Made by a program: the position numbers and the translations under genes. This document shows, piece by piece, positions 1 through 6,497 of a DNA stretch of 34,469 nucleotides. Location: contig JBIOEA010000024.1 in the NCBI GenBank assembly GCA_044445605.1, positions 1 to 34,469 on the forward strand. Direction: 5' to 3'. This stretch comes from CAWKDC01 sp044445605. GTDB taxonomy: Bacteria > Pseudomonadota > Gammaproteobacteria > JABCZS01. Position 1 is the stretch's first letter; each line of letters starts with the position of its first letter. The notes under the pieces were generated by a model. That model ran no database searches. It was given only the letters and a program-made list of their open reading frames with translations, and was not told where the DNA came from.

Positions 1-44
1 AAAACGCCATCTAATAAGCTACGATCTTTTGGTGGTAGTACCAT
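1..44 (-). CDS. 5' end of a truncated gene of unknown function
   Basis: An ATG at 44-42 on the minus strand opens a reading frame MVLPPKDRSLLDGV that runs off the window edge. A good ribosome binding site (AGGAGA, at 51-56) lies six bases upstream, which is why I believe it is a real gene start. Only 14 residues are visible, too few to assign a family. It faces away from the window and lies downstream of ogt on the same strand, so it could be co-transcribed with ogt. Confidence 0.5.
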   Translation of the reverse strand, partial: MVLPPKDRSLLDGV

Positions 45-198
45 TGCCTGTCTCCTTTTATCTGCTAATAAAAAGAGTAGAAGATGGTCTGCCACTTTGC
101 TGACCAATTTCAATTTACAGAACTATTGACGCACCACCACTTACGACTGATGTTTTGCAAACTTTTCGCGATTATTACAGAAAATTAAATGCGTTGAT

Positions 199-696
199 TT
201 AACAATCTCGCTCATGCTTGAGTAACCATTCTTTACGAGAAATGCCACCCGCATAGCCGCCGAGTTTTCCATTGCTATTAATGACGCGATGGCAGGGAAC
301 CACAATGGAAAGGGGATTGGCGCCATTGGCATTGGCGACGGCACGAGAGGCCGTTGGTTTTTCGATCATGCAGGCTAATTCAGCGTAAGCACGTGTTTCA
401 CCGTAAGGAATCTGTTGCAATGCGCGCCACGTCGTTTGCTGAAATGGAGTTCCGACAAAACCCAGCGGCGTTGAAAATATTTTTAATGTCCCCGCAAAAT
501 AATTATCTAACTCCTGCTGAATAGATCGAATAGGGTCTGTCACGCCTAATGTCATCTGAAATGATTTCACATTCACGTGCATCTCATCGGCAAAAGCCAA
601 GCAATAGAGTGCATCTTTGTCGGCCATAGCAATCATGAGGCCAAGTGGCGTTTCAATGGTTGATGACTTGACCTCCCTAAGCTGATATTGTTCCAT
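199..696 (-). CDS. ogt: Methylated-DNA--protein-cysteine methyltransferase
   Basis: Suicide DNA repair protein that transfers the alkyl group from O6-alkylguanine (and O4-alkylthymine) to its own cysteine. The PCHRV active-site motif is present with the acceptor at Cys135, followed by the conserved glycine-rich stretch (GKLGGYAGG) and the usual C-terminal KEWLLKHE. The helix-turn-helix-like region before it (FQQTTWRALQQIPYGETRAYAELA) is typical of the DNA-binding domain. I chose the ATG at 696 (165 aa), preceded by a GGGGGT Shine-Dalgarno-like run about seven bases upstream; the frame also opens at a TTG at 720. The length fits the Ogt family; no Ada regulatory domain is fused, so this is Ogt-like and not Ada. 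It lies downstream of fic on the same strand, separated by a 24-bp tandem repeat. Confidence 0.93.
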   Translation of the reverse strand: MEQYQLREVKSSTIETPLGLMIAMADKDALYCLAFADEMHVNVKSFQMTLGVTDPIRSIQQELDNYFAGTLKIFSTPLGFVGTPFQQTTWRALQQIPYGETRAYAELACMIEKPTASRAVANANGANPLSIVVPCHRVINSNGKLGGYAGGISRKEWLLKHERDC

Positions 697-769
697 CTCG
701 CGACCCCCAAGGACAATCAAATTGTATTATTTTTCAAGGTGTTAAAGGCCGCCAAACCACGCTAATGAA

Positions 770-817
770 ATTTGGTCAATGGCCATTATCTAAATTTGGT
801 CAATGGGCATTATCCAA
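770..817. repeat. Two tandem 24-bp units plus a partial third
   Basis: Units 770-793 and 794-817 begin ATTTGGTCAATGG and end ATTATC(T/C)AA, differing at two positions. A partial third copy (ATTTAGG) starts at 818. Each unit is centred on AATGG(C/G)CATT, which is self-complementary in the first copy. The array lies between the stop of fic (831) and the start of ogt (696), where an operator or a transcript-end structure could be. Confidence 0.75.
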
Positions 818-830
818 ATTTAGGCAGCCC

Positions 831-2021
831 TTAATACAACTTCGGAAAATAATATTCTCCTACTGCAACAGGTATCTTAATGCGCAGTCCTGCGCGCGAA
901 GATGCCGATTGCAATAAATTTTCTTTTAATAACTCACTGACCAATGCGCGTGCTGTCCTTTCTTTTAGGCCGGTAATACGGCTGACATCGAAGCGAGGCA
1001 CCTCGCCACGTAGCAAGACATCTCGCAGTAAATATTGCGCTTCTAAACGTATGGGTTTTACGTTTGGAATCCCCCCGCGCTGGCGCAATTCGATATAGTA
1101 CATCATGCGCGCACTTAAACTTTCTAGGTTCAGTAACTCTTGCATAAAATCTAATTGGTCGATGGCTGTTCTTAAAAAAAACTCACAAAAAAATTCCAAG
1201 CCTTTTTCAGATAAATTGCCCCGTACATCTAGATCACCTTGTCTTGGCAAATCAGCCATCGCGAGCGCTGCATAATAAGCGTCACGATTGCGCGCCAGGC
1301 CCCTGCTCATGCTCCACAAACCATGGGCATCCAATTTTAATTGCTTAAACATCGCCACTGTTAATAAACGCATCACTCTTCCATTACCATCTAAAAAAGG
1401 ATGGATCCAGGCTAAGCGATGATGACTTGCTGCAATAGCCATTATTTTTTGTATACCGTGCAGCTGTTTAAAATGATAGCGCTGTTGAAAATATTCTAAA
1501 AATGAAGGTAGCGCCTTGTAGCTGGGTGCAATATGACCGCCCACTTGAACATCTCGTGCACGTAACATACCAGGCTCGATTATAATTTGCTCCTGAGTAC
1601 GCGGGTGTAGTATCGTGTAAAAATCAACCGGGAGACGCTGATAAAATGCTCGATGGATTTGAGTAATGAAGTCTTCAGAAAAAATATTTAAATCTGGCGT
1701 ACCAGACAGCAGCGCATCTATTTCTTGTGCAACTTCCACATGTGCCTTTGCCTCAAGCTGTAGCGCACGTTTAGCTGAATCTTGGGAAAAATCCTCATGC
1801 ATAGCACGCTCAATATCGAGCAGCTTAGTATTATGCCCCTCAATCAAATTAGAGTAATATGTGTTGGTATATGTCAGTAGATTTGCAATTTCCTGGCAAG
1901 TAATAGGATGCAACATGGCTCCCAGACTTTGAGCCTTTTGACTTAAAGTTAAAGCCAAATCGTCCAGCACAGGATTAGCGCTAGGGAGTATAGGTTCCAT
2001 TTGTGAGGGAAGCGTGTACAT
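831..2021 (-). CDS. Fic-domain protein with N-terminal inhibitory motif (class II)
   Basis: Fic enzymes transfer AMP or another phosphate-containing group onto a hydroxyl side chain of a target protein. The catalytic loop HPFLDGNGR is intact at residues 207-215, including the catalytic His and the GNGR anion-binding residues. The N-terminal helix carries SNLIEG at residues 57-62, matching the (S/T)xxxE(G/N) inhibitory motif of class II Fic proteins, whose glutamate blocks ATP binding, so autoregulation is expected. The C-terminal ~80 residues (GLKERTARALVSELLKENLL) look like a winged helix. I used the ATG at 2021 (396 aa); a TTG at 2033 in the same frame lies very close to AAGGA. The transcript leader contains a second copy of the start region. 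Target unknown; it could be a housekeeping AMPylator or act on a host. Confidence 0.92.
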   Translation of the reverse strand: MYTLPSQMEPILPSANPVLDDLALTLSQKAQSLGAMLHPITCQEIANLLTYTNTYYSNLIEGHNTKLLDIERAMHEDFSQDSAKRALQLEAKAHVEVAQEIDALLSGTPDLNIFSEDFITQIHRAFYQRLPVDFYTILHPRTQEQIIIEPGMLRARDVQVGGHIAPSYKALPSFLEYFQQRYHFKQLHGIQKIMAIAASHHRLAWIHPFLDGNGRVMRLLTVAMFKQLKLDAHGLWSMSRGLARNRDAYYAALAMADLPRQGDLDVRGNLSEKGLEFFCEFFLRTAIDQLDFMQELLNLESLSARMMYYIELRQRGGIPNVKPIRLEAQYLLRDVLLRGEVPRFDVSRITGLKERTARALVSELLKENLLQSASSRAGLRIKIPVAVGEYYFPKLY

Positions 2022-2043
2022 TTGCCGGATCAATTTCCTTAGT
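2019..2043 (-). repeat. Direct-repeat copy A, containing the fic start codon
   Basis: Reading the minus strand, ACTAAGG, a 4-base spacer, TGATCCGGCAAATG. The ATG is the chosen start of fic. The same arrangement recurs at 2118-2145, with the 14-nt core (2019-2032 and 2118-2131) identical. Confidence 0.7.
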
Positions 2044-2096
2044 AACTCAATATAGTATATTGATATTATAGCCTATTTTTAAAAAAATACCATTTT

Positions 2097-2145
2097 TTAG
2101 ATGAATAATTGCCGCTTCATTTGCCGGATCAGCCTATCCCTTAGT
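2097..2145 (-). repeat. Direct-repeat copy B, with a 7-codon leader ORF
   Basis: On the minus strand ACTAAGG (2139-2145) is followed after 7 bases by TGATCCGGCAAATG. Its ATG at 2120 opens a 7-codon frame (MKRQLFI) that stops at 2097. It duplicates the fic translation-start region about 100 bp upstream. It may be a relic of a duplication or deletion, or a leader ORF in the fic mRNA; no function can be read from sequence. Confidence 0.5.
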
Positions 2146-2192
2146 CCTTCATATAAAAGGCAAATTGAGTCCATGAGCAATTGCGCAATTTT

Positions 2193-3719
2193 CTAATTGT
2201 TTTTTACAGCTCTTTTTTCACTTTCTTGTGCAATTAAATGTTCTTGTGCAATTGAATTAAGCGTATCCCGTGTCTTGAAATCAGGAGCAATATCTCTGAT
2301 TTCAAAAGTCTCCTCTTGCAGCAGCGGGTGTTTTCTGATTCCCGAGTTCCTCACTGTCTCTTCTAGTTTCATGACTTCTGCAAAATTAAATGGCCCATAG
2401 CCATATATACGAACCGGAATAGATGGGGGAGATAGTGTGATAGGGCAGAGGAGGTCCTTGTCGTATGCGTAATCGTCAAGAATATTGATGGGCCTTGCGT
2501 TTAACGTATTAATATATTCGATTAGTAACTTGCTTGATGTGTTCGATGGACTCATTTGCCATTGATTTTGAATGGGATTATTCGCAGACATAGCCGCCAG
2601 CGCTCGATATCTTTGCGCCTCAGCAGTATGACCAGTGAGAGTAAATCCCTGCGCGATATAATCGACAGAGGCGCCGTACTCTGTTCGATATGTTTCCGCC
2701 CAAGCAGCATGACCGCCGACAGCAAATCCTCGTGCGATGTAATCGACAGAGGCGCCATACTCTGTTCGATATCTTTGTGCCTCAGCAATATGTCCGCCGA
2801 TAGCAAGTCCTTGTGCGATTTGATTGACAGAAGCGTGGTACAGTGTTCGATATCTTTCCGCCTCAGCAAAATGACCGCCGATACCTAATCCTTGTGCGAT
2901 GTGATTGACAGAAGCCCCGTACACCGTTCGATATCTTTGTGCCTCAGCAAAATGTCCACCGATAGCAAATCCTTGCGCAATGGTATCGACAGAAGCACCG
3001 TAAACGCTTCGATATCTTTCCGCCTCAGCAAAATGCCCGCCGAGCGCTAATCCCTCTGCGATGAAATTGGGAGCAGCGTCGTAATCTCTTCGATATCTTT
3101 CCGCCTCAGCAAAATATCCGCCGAGCGCTAATCCTCGTGCGATGCAATCGACAGAAGCGCCGAAATCTCTTCGATATCTTTCTACCTCAGCAAAGTGACC
3201 GCCGGTAGCAAATCCTTCTGCAATTTCATTGATAGAAGCGCCATACTCTGTTTGGTATCTTTGCGCCTCAGCAATATGTCCGCCGAGCGCTAATCCCCGT
3301 GCGATTAAATCGACAGGGGCGCCGTACTCTATTCGATACCTTTCCACCGCAGCAAAATGACCGCCGATAGCAAGTCCCTGCGCGATGACAGCGACAGAAA
3401 CGACGTGCTCTGTTCGATACCTTTCCACCTCAGCAAAATATCCGCCGATAGCAAATCCTTGTGCGATGCAATGAACAGAAGCGCCGCGCAGCCTAAGAAA
3501 CTCGACAGCCGGAAGGTTGTATGCTCGAGCAAGTTCCCCGGCAGGAGTTAGCGGTTGCCCGCCTTTTTTTCGAACATTAATGCTTACGCCAATGGCTGGG
3601 GCGGCCCAAAACCTAGATATACCCCGACGGGGGGCCGGGGCGATGACACGGTTAAGCCCAATGCTATCATTGTTAATAGCGCACTGTTTTATTACTTCAA
3701 ATGTCATGCCACACCCCAT
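2193..3719 (-). CDS. Solenoid-repeat protein (11 x 27 residues) with U-box-like C-terminus; candidate effector
   Basis: 508 aa, no family recognised for the whole protein. Residues 85-381 are eleven consecutive 27-residue repeats with consensus IAQGxAIGGHFAEAERYRTEYGASVD, predicted as paired short helices, reminiscent of TPR/PPR-like solenoids but with a 27-residue period. The segment just before (residues ~54-84, GGQPLTPAGELARAYNLPAVEFLRLRGAS) resembles an ankyrin-repeat helix pair. Residues ~423-492 begin CPITLSPP and end with PLLQEETFEIRDIAP...TLNSIA, following the U-box plan (CPIT start, PL..., DIxPNxxL) found in some E3 ubiquitin ligases; the middle is divergent, so this is a tentative fold call. 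No signal peptide or membrane segment. ATG at 3719; an in-frame ATG at 3707 preceded by GGGGTG is an alternative start. Function inferred: protein-protein interaction, possibly host ubiquitin hijacking. Confidence 0.85.
   Translation of the reverse strand: MGCGMTFEVIKQCAINNDSIGLNRVIAPAPRRGISRFWAAPAIGVSINVRKKGGQPLTPAGELARAYNLPAVEFLRLRGASVHCIAQGFAIGGYFAEVERYRTEHVVSVAVIAQGLAIGGHFAAVERYRIEYGAPVDLIARGLALGGHIAEAQRYQTEYGASINEIAEGFATGGHFAEVERYRRDFGASVDCIARGLALGGYFAEAERYRRDYDAAPNFIAEGLALGGHFAEAERYRSVYGASVDTIAQGFAIGGHFAEAQRYRTVYGASVNHIAQGLGIGGHFAEAERYRTLYHASVNQIAQGLAIGGHIAEAQRYRTEYGASVDYIARGFAVGGHAAWAETYRTEYGASVDYIAQGFTLTGHTAEAQRYRALAAMSANNPIQNQWQMSPSNTSSKLLIEYINTLNARPINILDDYAYDKDLLCPITLSPPSIPVRIYGYGPFNFAEVMKLEETVRNSGIRKHPLLQEETFEIRDIAPDFKTRDTLNSIAQEHLIAQESEKRAVKNN
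2577..3467 (-). repeat. Eleven in-frame 81-bp repeats
   Basis: Tandem 81-bp units encoding the 27-residue solenoid. GG at positions 8-9, an aromatic or Ile near position 11 and ERYR/QRYR at positions 15-18 are the most conserved points. Because stops are missing with the same period, other frames on both strands here stay open for about 100 codons and give spurious ORFs. Confidence 0.9.
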
Positions 3720-3769
3720 CTATTAATATCTTACATCAGAAAAAATAAAGTATATTAACTAACAGAGAT

Positions 3770-3798
3770 ACTCTACACTACCCCAGTTCGCTTGTCAA
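3770..3798 (-). promoter_or_regulatory. Sigma-70-type promoter for the repeat protein
   Basis: On the minus strand a perfect -35 TTGACA (3798-3793), 17-bp spacer and -10 TAGAGT (3775-3770, 4/6 match). Predicted transcription would start near 3763, giving a leader of about 44 nt before the ATG at 3719. The -35 overlaps the -35 of the divergent promoter. Confidence 0.6.
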
Positions 3799-3820
3799 TC
3801 ACATGCGATTCCGTTAAAAT
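3792..3820 (+). promoter_or_regulatory. Sigma-70-type promoter for the nucleotidyltransferase-like gene
   Basis: -35 TTGTCA (3792-3797), exactly 17-bp spacer, -10 TAAAAT (3815-3820); both hexamers match consensus at 5 of 6 positions. Predicted start is near 3827, leaving a leader of about 105 nt. Shares five base pairs of its -35 with the opposing promoter. Confidence 0.65.
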
Positions 3821-3932
3821 CAACGAGTTAGGCTTATCGCCCTCATGCAAATTGCCTCTCTAGGCATTTATCTTTACAACTACCTATCCCAGGTGTTAGA
3901 ATGCTGTCAAACAGCCTGGATGATCCCGAATT

Positions 3933-5891
3933 ATGCCTTATCACATCCCTGACCTGACCATAGATCTAGAGACATGCCTTGCAGGGGCCGACGAAACCAC
4001 GAAAAAACAATTCGAGGCCCTTATTGTTCTCTTTAACGCATTGAAAGATATTCCCGAAAACAAATGTGAACAGTATTACTATAAAAAAAGCATTGAACAG
4101 GAACAATTTAATTTTTATCTTGTGGGCGGAAGGGCCTCTTTCCTAGTCCTTAACGCATTACATCACCAAGGTAAACTTAAGGGCCCATTTTGGGACAAGT
4201 TCAACTGGGTGGCCTTTGAAAACAGGTTGGCAGACAATAATGATTTTGATACTCAATTTGCTTTTGACCAACCCAACAGGATCATGTTCCCCAACGACAT
4301 TCACCTTGGTCCATTTATCACATCGGCAAGCAGTGCGATAGGCGGGCCCCCCCCTGAAACGAAGGGCGCTGATAATAAACACATTTCATGCAGCAATAAA
4401 ATCATCGATGTAGCAATTCAGCTTAAAAGTATTGATACCATTGACATCACCAACACCAGCTTTAGAATTAATTTATTAACAGGAAAAGTCTCTTGCTTTA
4501 GTCAAGAAGGCTTTGAGTTATTGATAAATAAAAACATCGTTGATATGCCAAAGCTGATTGATTACATGATCCCATCAGAACGGAAAAAACGTGCTGATTA
4601 TTCCAAGATTCTTTTTATGCTGCGGAATTTTGAAAAATTTATCAGTGCGGGTTTTATCTTATCTGAAAAAAATCAACTGTGGCTTGAAACAAAAATTAAC
4701 ATGAACTACGGCTTGTTTAAACAATACGCCGAGAAAAAGATCAATAAACTCAAACGGGAGCACGGTGAGGATAAGCTGTTTCATTTTGAAAATATTCTTG
4801 GCAAAAGCCCAACCAGCTGGATGTTGAACCTTGCTTCATTGAGCCTAAAAAATGAAGAAAGCAGAACACAAGCCATGATGTTATCGAGCAAAAAAACCAT
4901 CAGTGAGGAAGACATCCCTTCTATCCAATCAAAACTGACCGAGCATTCTGATTTGCCAAACGAACACACGAAATGCACAGATAAAAGCAAACCGTTGTCT
5001 TCGCCCCCTAGCCCATCAACCGCCACACATTATCCATGCACCTATCAATTACCTCATGCACGCAAAGAAAAGAAGAGGGGTAAAGAAGAAAATGAAATCA
5101 CGCCTCTTGACATAAACATACTCTTGCTTGAAATTAAAAGAAACGATATGAAATATGTAACAGCCTTCAGAATGCGCTCCCTTCATATTAACCCTCCGGC
5201 TGAACTTAGCACTATTATTTATCATCTTGATCAAGATAAAAGCATTCCCTTGGCTAACCCTCGTCAAGCGATCTCATATGGTATCAGTATATTTTTGATC
5301 TGCCTTATGATGGCCTATTTTCTTTCCACATCAAACGATCGCGAACATGATCTTCATGACGCATCGGCAACACTCAGAATGCTAGGGATTATTTTTGGAA
5401 GTGTGTGTATAGGCGGTTATGCTTATCAGCGTGCATTGTTCCCTTCATGGGAATCTGCGGCGCAAATGGGCCTTGATAACAACCTTGACGAGCTAAGAAC
5501 AGTGCTTTTAGATAAAAAGTCGACATCACTTGATTTACGTTTGCCACTGGCGCTCACTATTTACTATGGCTCACAGCTCGAAGCGCTAACAAAAAACAAG
5601 GAAGTCATCAAAAAGATCATTCATAAGATCCTGACCAAGAAATTTGAAAATCAAACAAATGGTGTTTTTTCATTGATTGATATTGTTTATAAGCTACACA
5701 CACTTCCACGAGCAAAATTAAGCTATATTTGCGATACTGTGGATGCGCTGGTGTCATTCGACAAGAATGATATACTGACTATTCTTGAAAAAAATGATTT
5801 CTACTTTAATCGACATACAAAGCCCGACGAAATGAAAGCCTCATTTATGGACTCCTTAATAACAAAACCTACAGAGCGGAAAACACCTTAA
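3933..5891 (+). CDS. Divergent CCA/poly(A)-polymerase-like nucleotidyltransferase with two membrane segments; candidate effector
   Basis: 652 aa with no strong whole-protein match that I recognise. The N-terminal third follows the class II CCA-adding/poly(A)-polymerase head: YLVGGRA (residues 62-68; GG at 65-66), DFD (104-106) as the metal-binding DxD, a candidate third Asp at 159 (IIDVAI), then SFRIN (176-180) where the family has DFTIN. After that come G-x-x-x-L-x-N-K-x-I and a segment (residues ~220-243) ending ILFMLRNFEKFISAGF where the family has RILRAxRFAxxxGF. Residues ~340-390 are a Pro/Ser/Lys-rich linker. Two hydrophobic segments (~446-466 and ~482-500) suggest membrane anchoring, followed by a ~150-residue helical C-terminus. 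ATG at 3933 with GGATG upstream. Active chemistry is unproven; the CCA-type neck and body are not recognisable. Confidence 0.8.
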   Translation: MPYHIPDLTIDLETCLAGADETTKKQFEALIVLFNALKDIPENKCEQYYYKKSIEQEQFNFYLVGGRASFLVLNALHHQGKLKGPFWDKFNWVAFENRLADNNDFDTQFAFDQPNRIMFPNDIHLGPFITSASSAIGGPPPETKGADNKHISCSNKIIDVAIQLKSIDTIDITNTSFRINLLTGKVSCFSQEGFELLINKNIVDMPKLIDYMIPSERKKRADYSKILFMLRNFEKFISAGFILSEKNQLWLETKINMNYGLFKQYAEKKINKLKREHGEDKLFHFENILGKSPTSWMLNLASLSLKNEESRTQAMMLSSKKTISEEDIPSIQSKLTEHSDLPNEHTKCTDKSKPLSSPPSPSTATHYPCTYQLPHARKEKKRGKEENEITPLDINILLLEIKRNDMKYVTAFRMRSLHINPPAELSTIIYHLDQDKSIPLANPRQAISYGISIFLICLMMAYFLSTSNDREHDLHDASATLRMLGIIFGSVCIGGYAYQRALFPSWESAAQMGLDNNLDELRTVLLDKKSTSLDLRLPLALTIYYGSQLEALTKNKEVIKKIIHKILTKKFENQTNGVFSLIDIVYKLHTLPRAKLSYICDTVDALVSFDKNDILTILEKNDFYFNRHTKPDEMKASFMDSLITKPTERKTP

Positions 5892-5957
5892 TCCTGGGAT
5901 GTGTTGCTTCTTTAAAAATGGGATATACTGATTCTTTATCAGCAAGGAGAGCTTCCC

Positions 5958-6482
5958 ATGAAATATCCGTTACCCATGCGCATCATGCATTGGACCATGT
6001 CCATCATTGTTTTTTGTTTGCTGGCTGTCGGCATTTATATGACAGGGCTGCCTGATGATGCACCCCACAAATATGATTGGTACTTTTGGCATAAATCGTT
6101 TGGTTTGGTGATTCTTGGTTTAATTTTTTTGCGTATCTTTATTCGCAACACCAACACAGTTCCCGCGCCTCAGGATGGTATTTCGCCGTTAGAAGTCAAA
6201 GTAGCTCTGATTACTCATAAAGTGCTTTATGCGCTGTTGCTCATCGTGCCGCTCTGCGGGTTTGTTCTATCGATGACGTTCATGAAGAGTAATGGTGTTT
6301 CTTTCTTTGGATTGTTTACCATTCCGCCATTCTTGCCGAAAAGCGATGCGGTTTCCCACTTATTTGGCGATCTGCACGAAATCTTCGCTTTCACGCTCTT
6401 GGCCGTCGTTAGCATTCACGTCTTAGCCGTGATCAAGCATAAGTTCTATGATAAAAACGATGTGTTGAAGAGGATGCTGTGA
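5958..6482 (+). CDS. Cytochrome b561 family protein
   Basis: Four-helix membrane cytochrome that carries electrons via b-type haem, probably oxidising quinol in the inner membrane. The start (MKYPLPMRIMHWTM) is the hallmark of the prokaryotic b561 family. Hydrophobic segments lie at about 14-30, 47-63, 88-107 and 142-160. Candidate haem-ligand histidines are His11, His45, His140 and His154, with His87 in the third helix. 174 aa is the usual length. The start has a strong AAGGAG eight bases upstream. A TATACT -10-like hexamer lies at 5925-5930. It converges on gyrB, with only 15 bp between the two stop codons and no obvious hairpin terminator between them. Confidence 0.93.
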   Translation: MKYPLPMRIMHWTMSIIVFCLLAVGIYMTGLPDDAPHKYDWYFWHKSFGLVILGLIFLRIFIRNTNTVPAPQDGISPLEVKVALITHKVLYALLLIVPLCGFVLSMTFMKSNGVSFFGLFTIPPFLPKSDAVSHLFGDLHEIFAFTLLAVVSIHVLAVIKHKFYDKNDVLKRML

Positions 6483-6497
6483 CACAACCTAAACTTA

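Noticed and set aside
2556..2888. Open frames of about 100 codons on both strands across 2552-2888
   Set aside because: They are shadows of the 81-bp tandem repeat: its period is a multiple of three, so a frame without a stop in one unit stays open across all units.
3723..3731. PmrA-type box upstream of the repeat protein
   Set aside because: A single TTAATAT-like half is present; the tandem second half expected of the Legionella PmrA site is missing.
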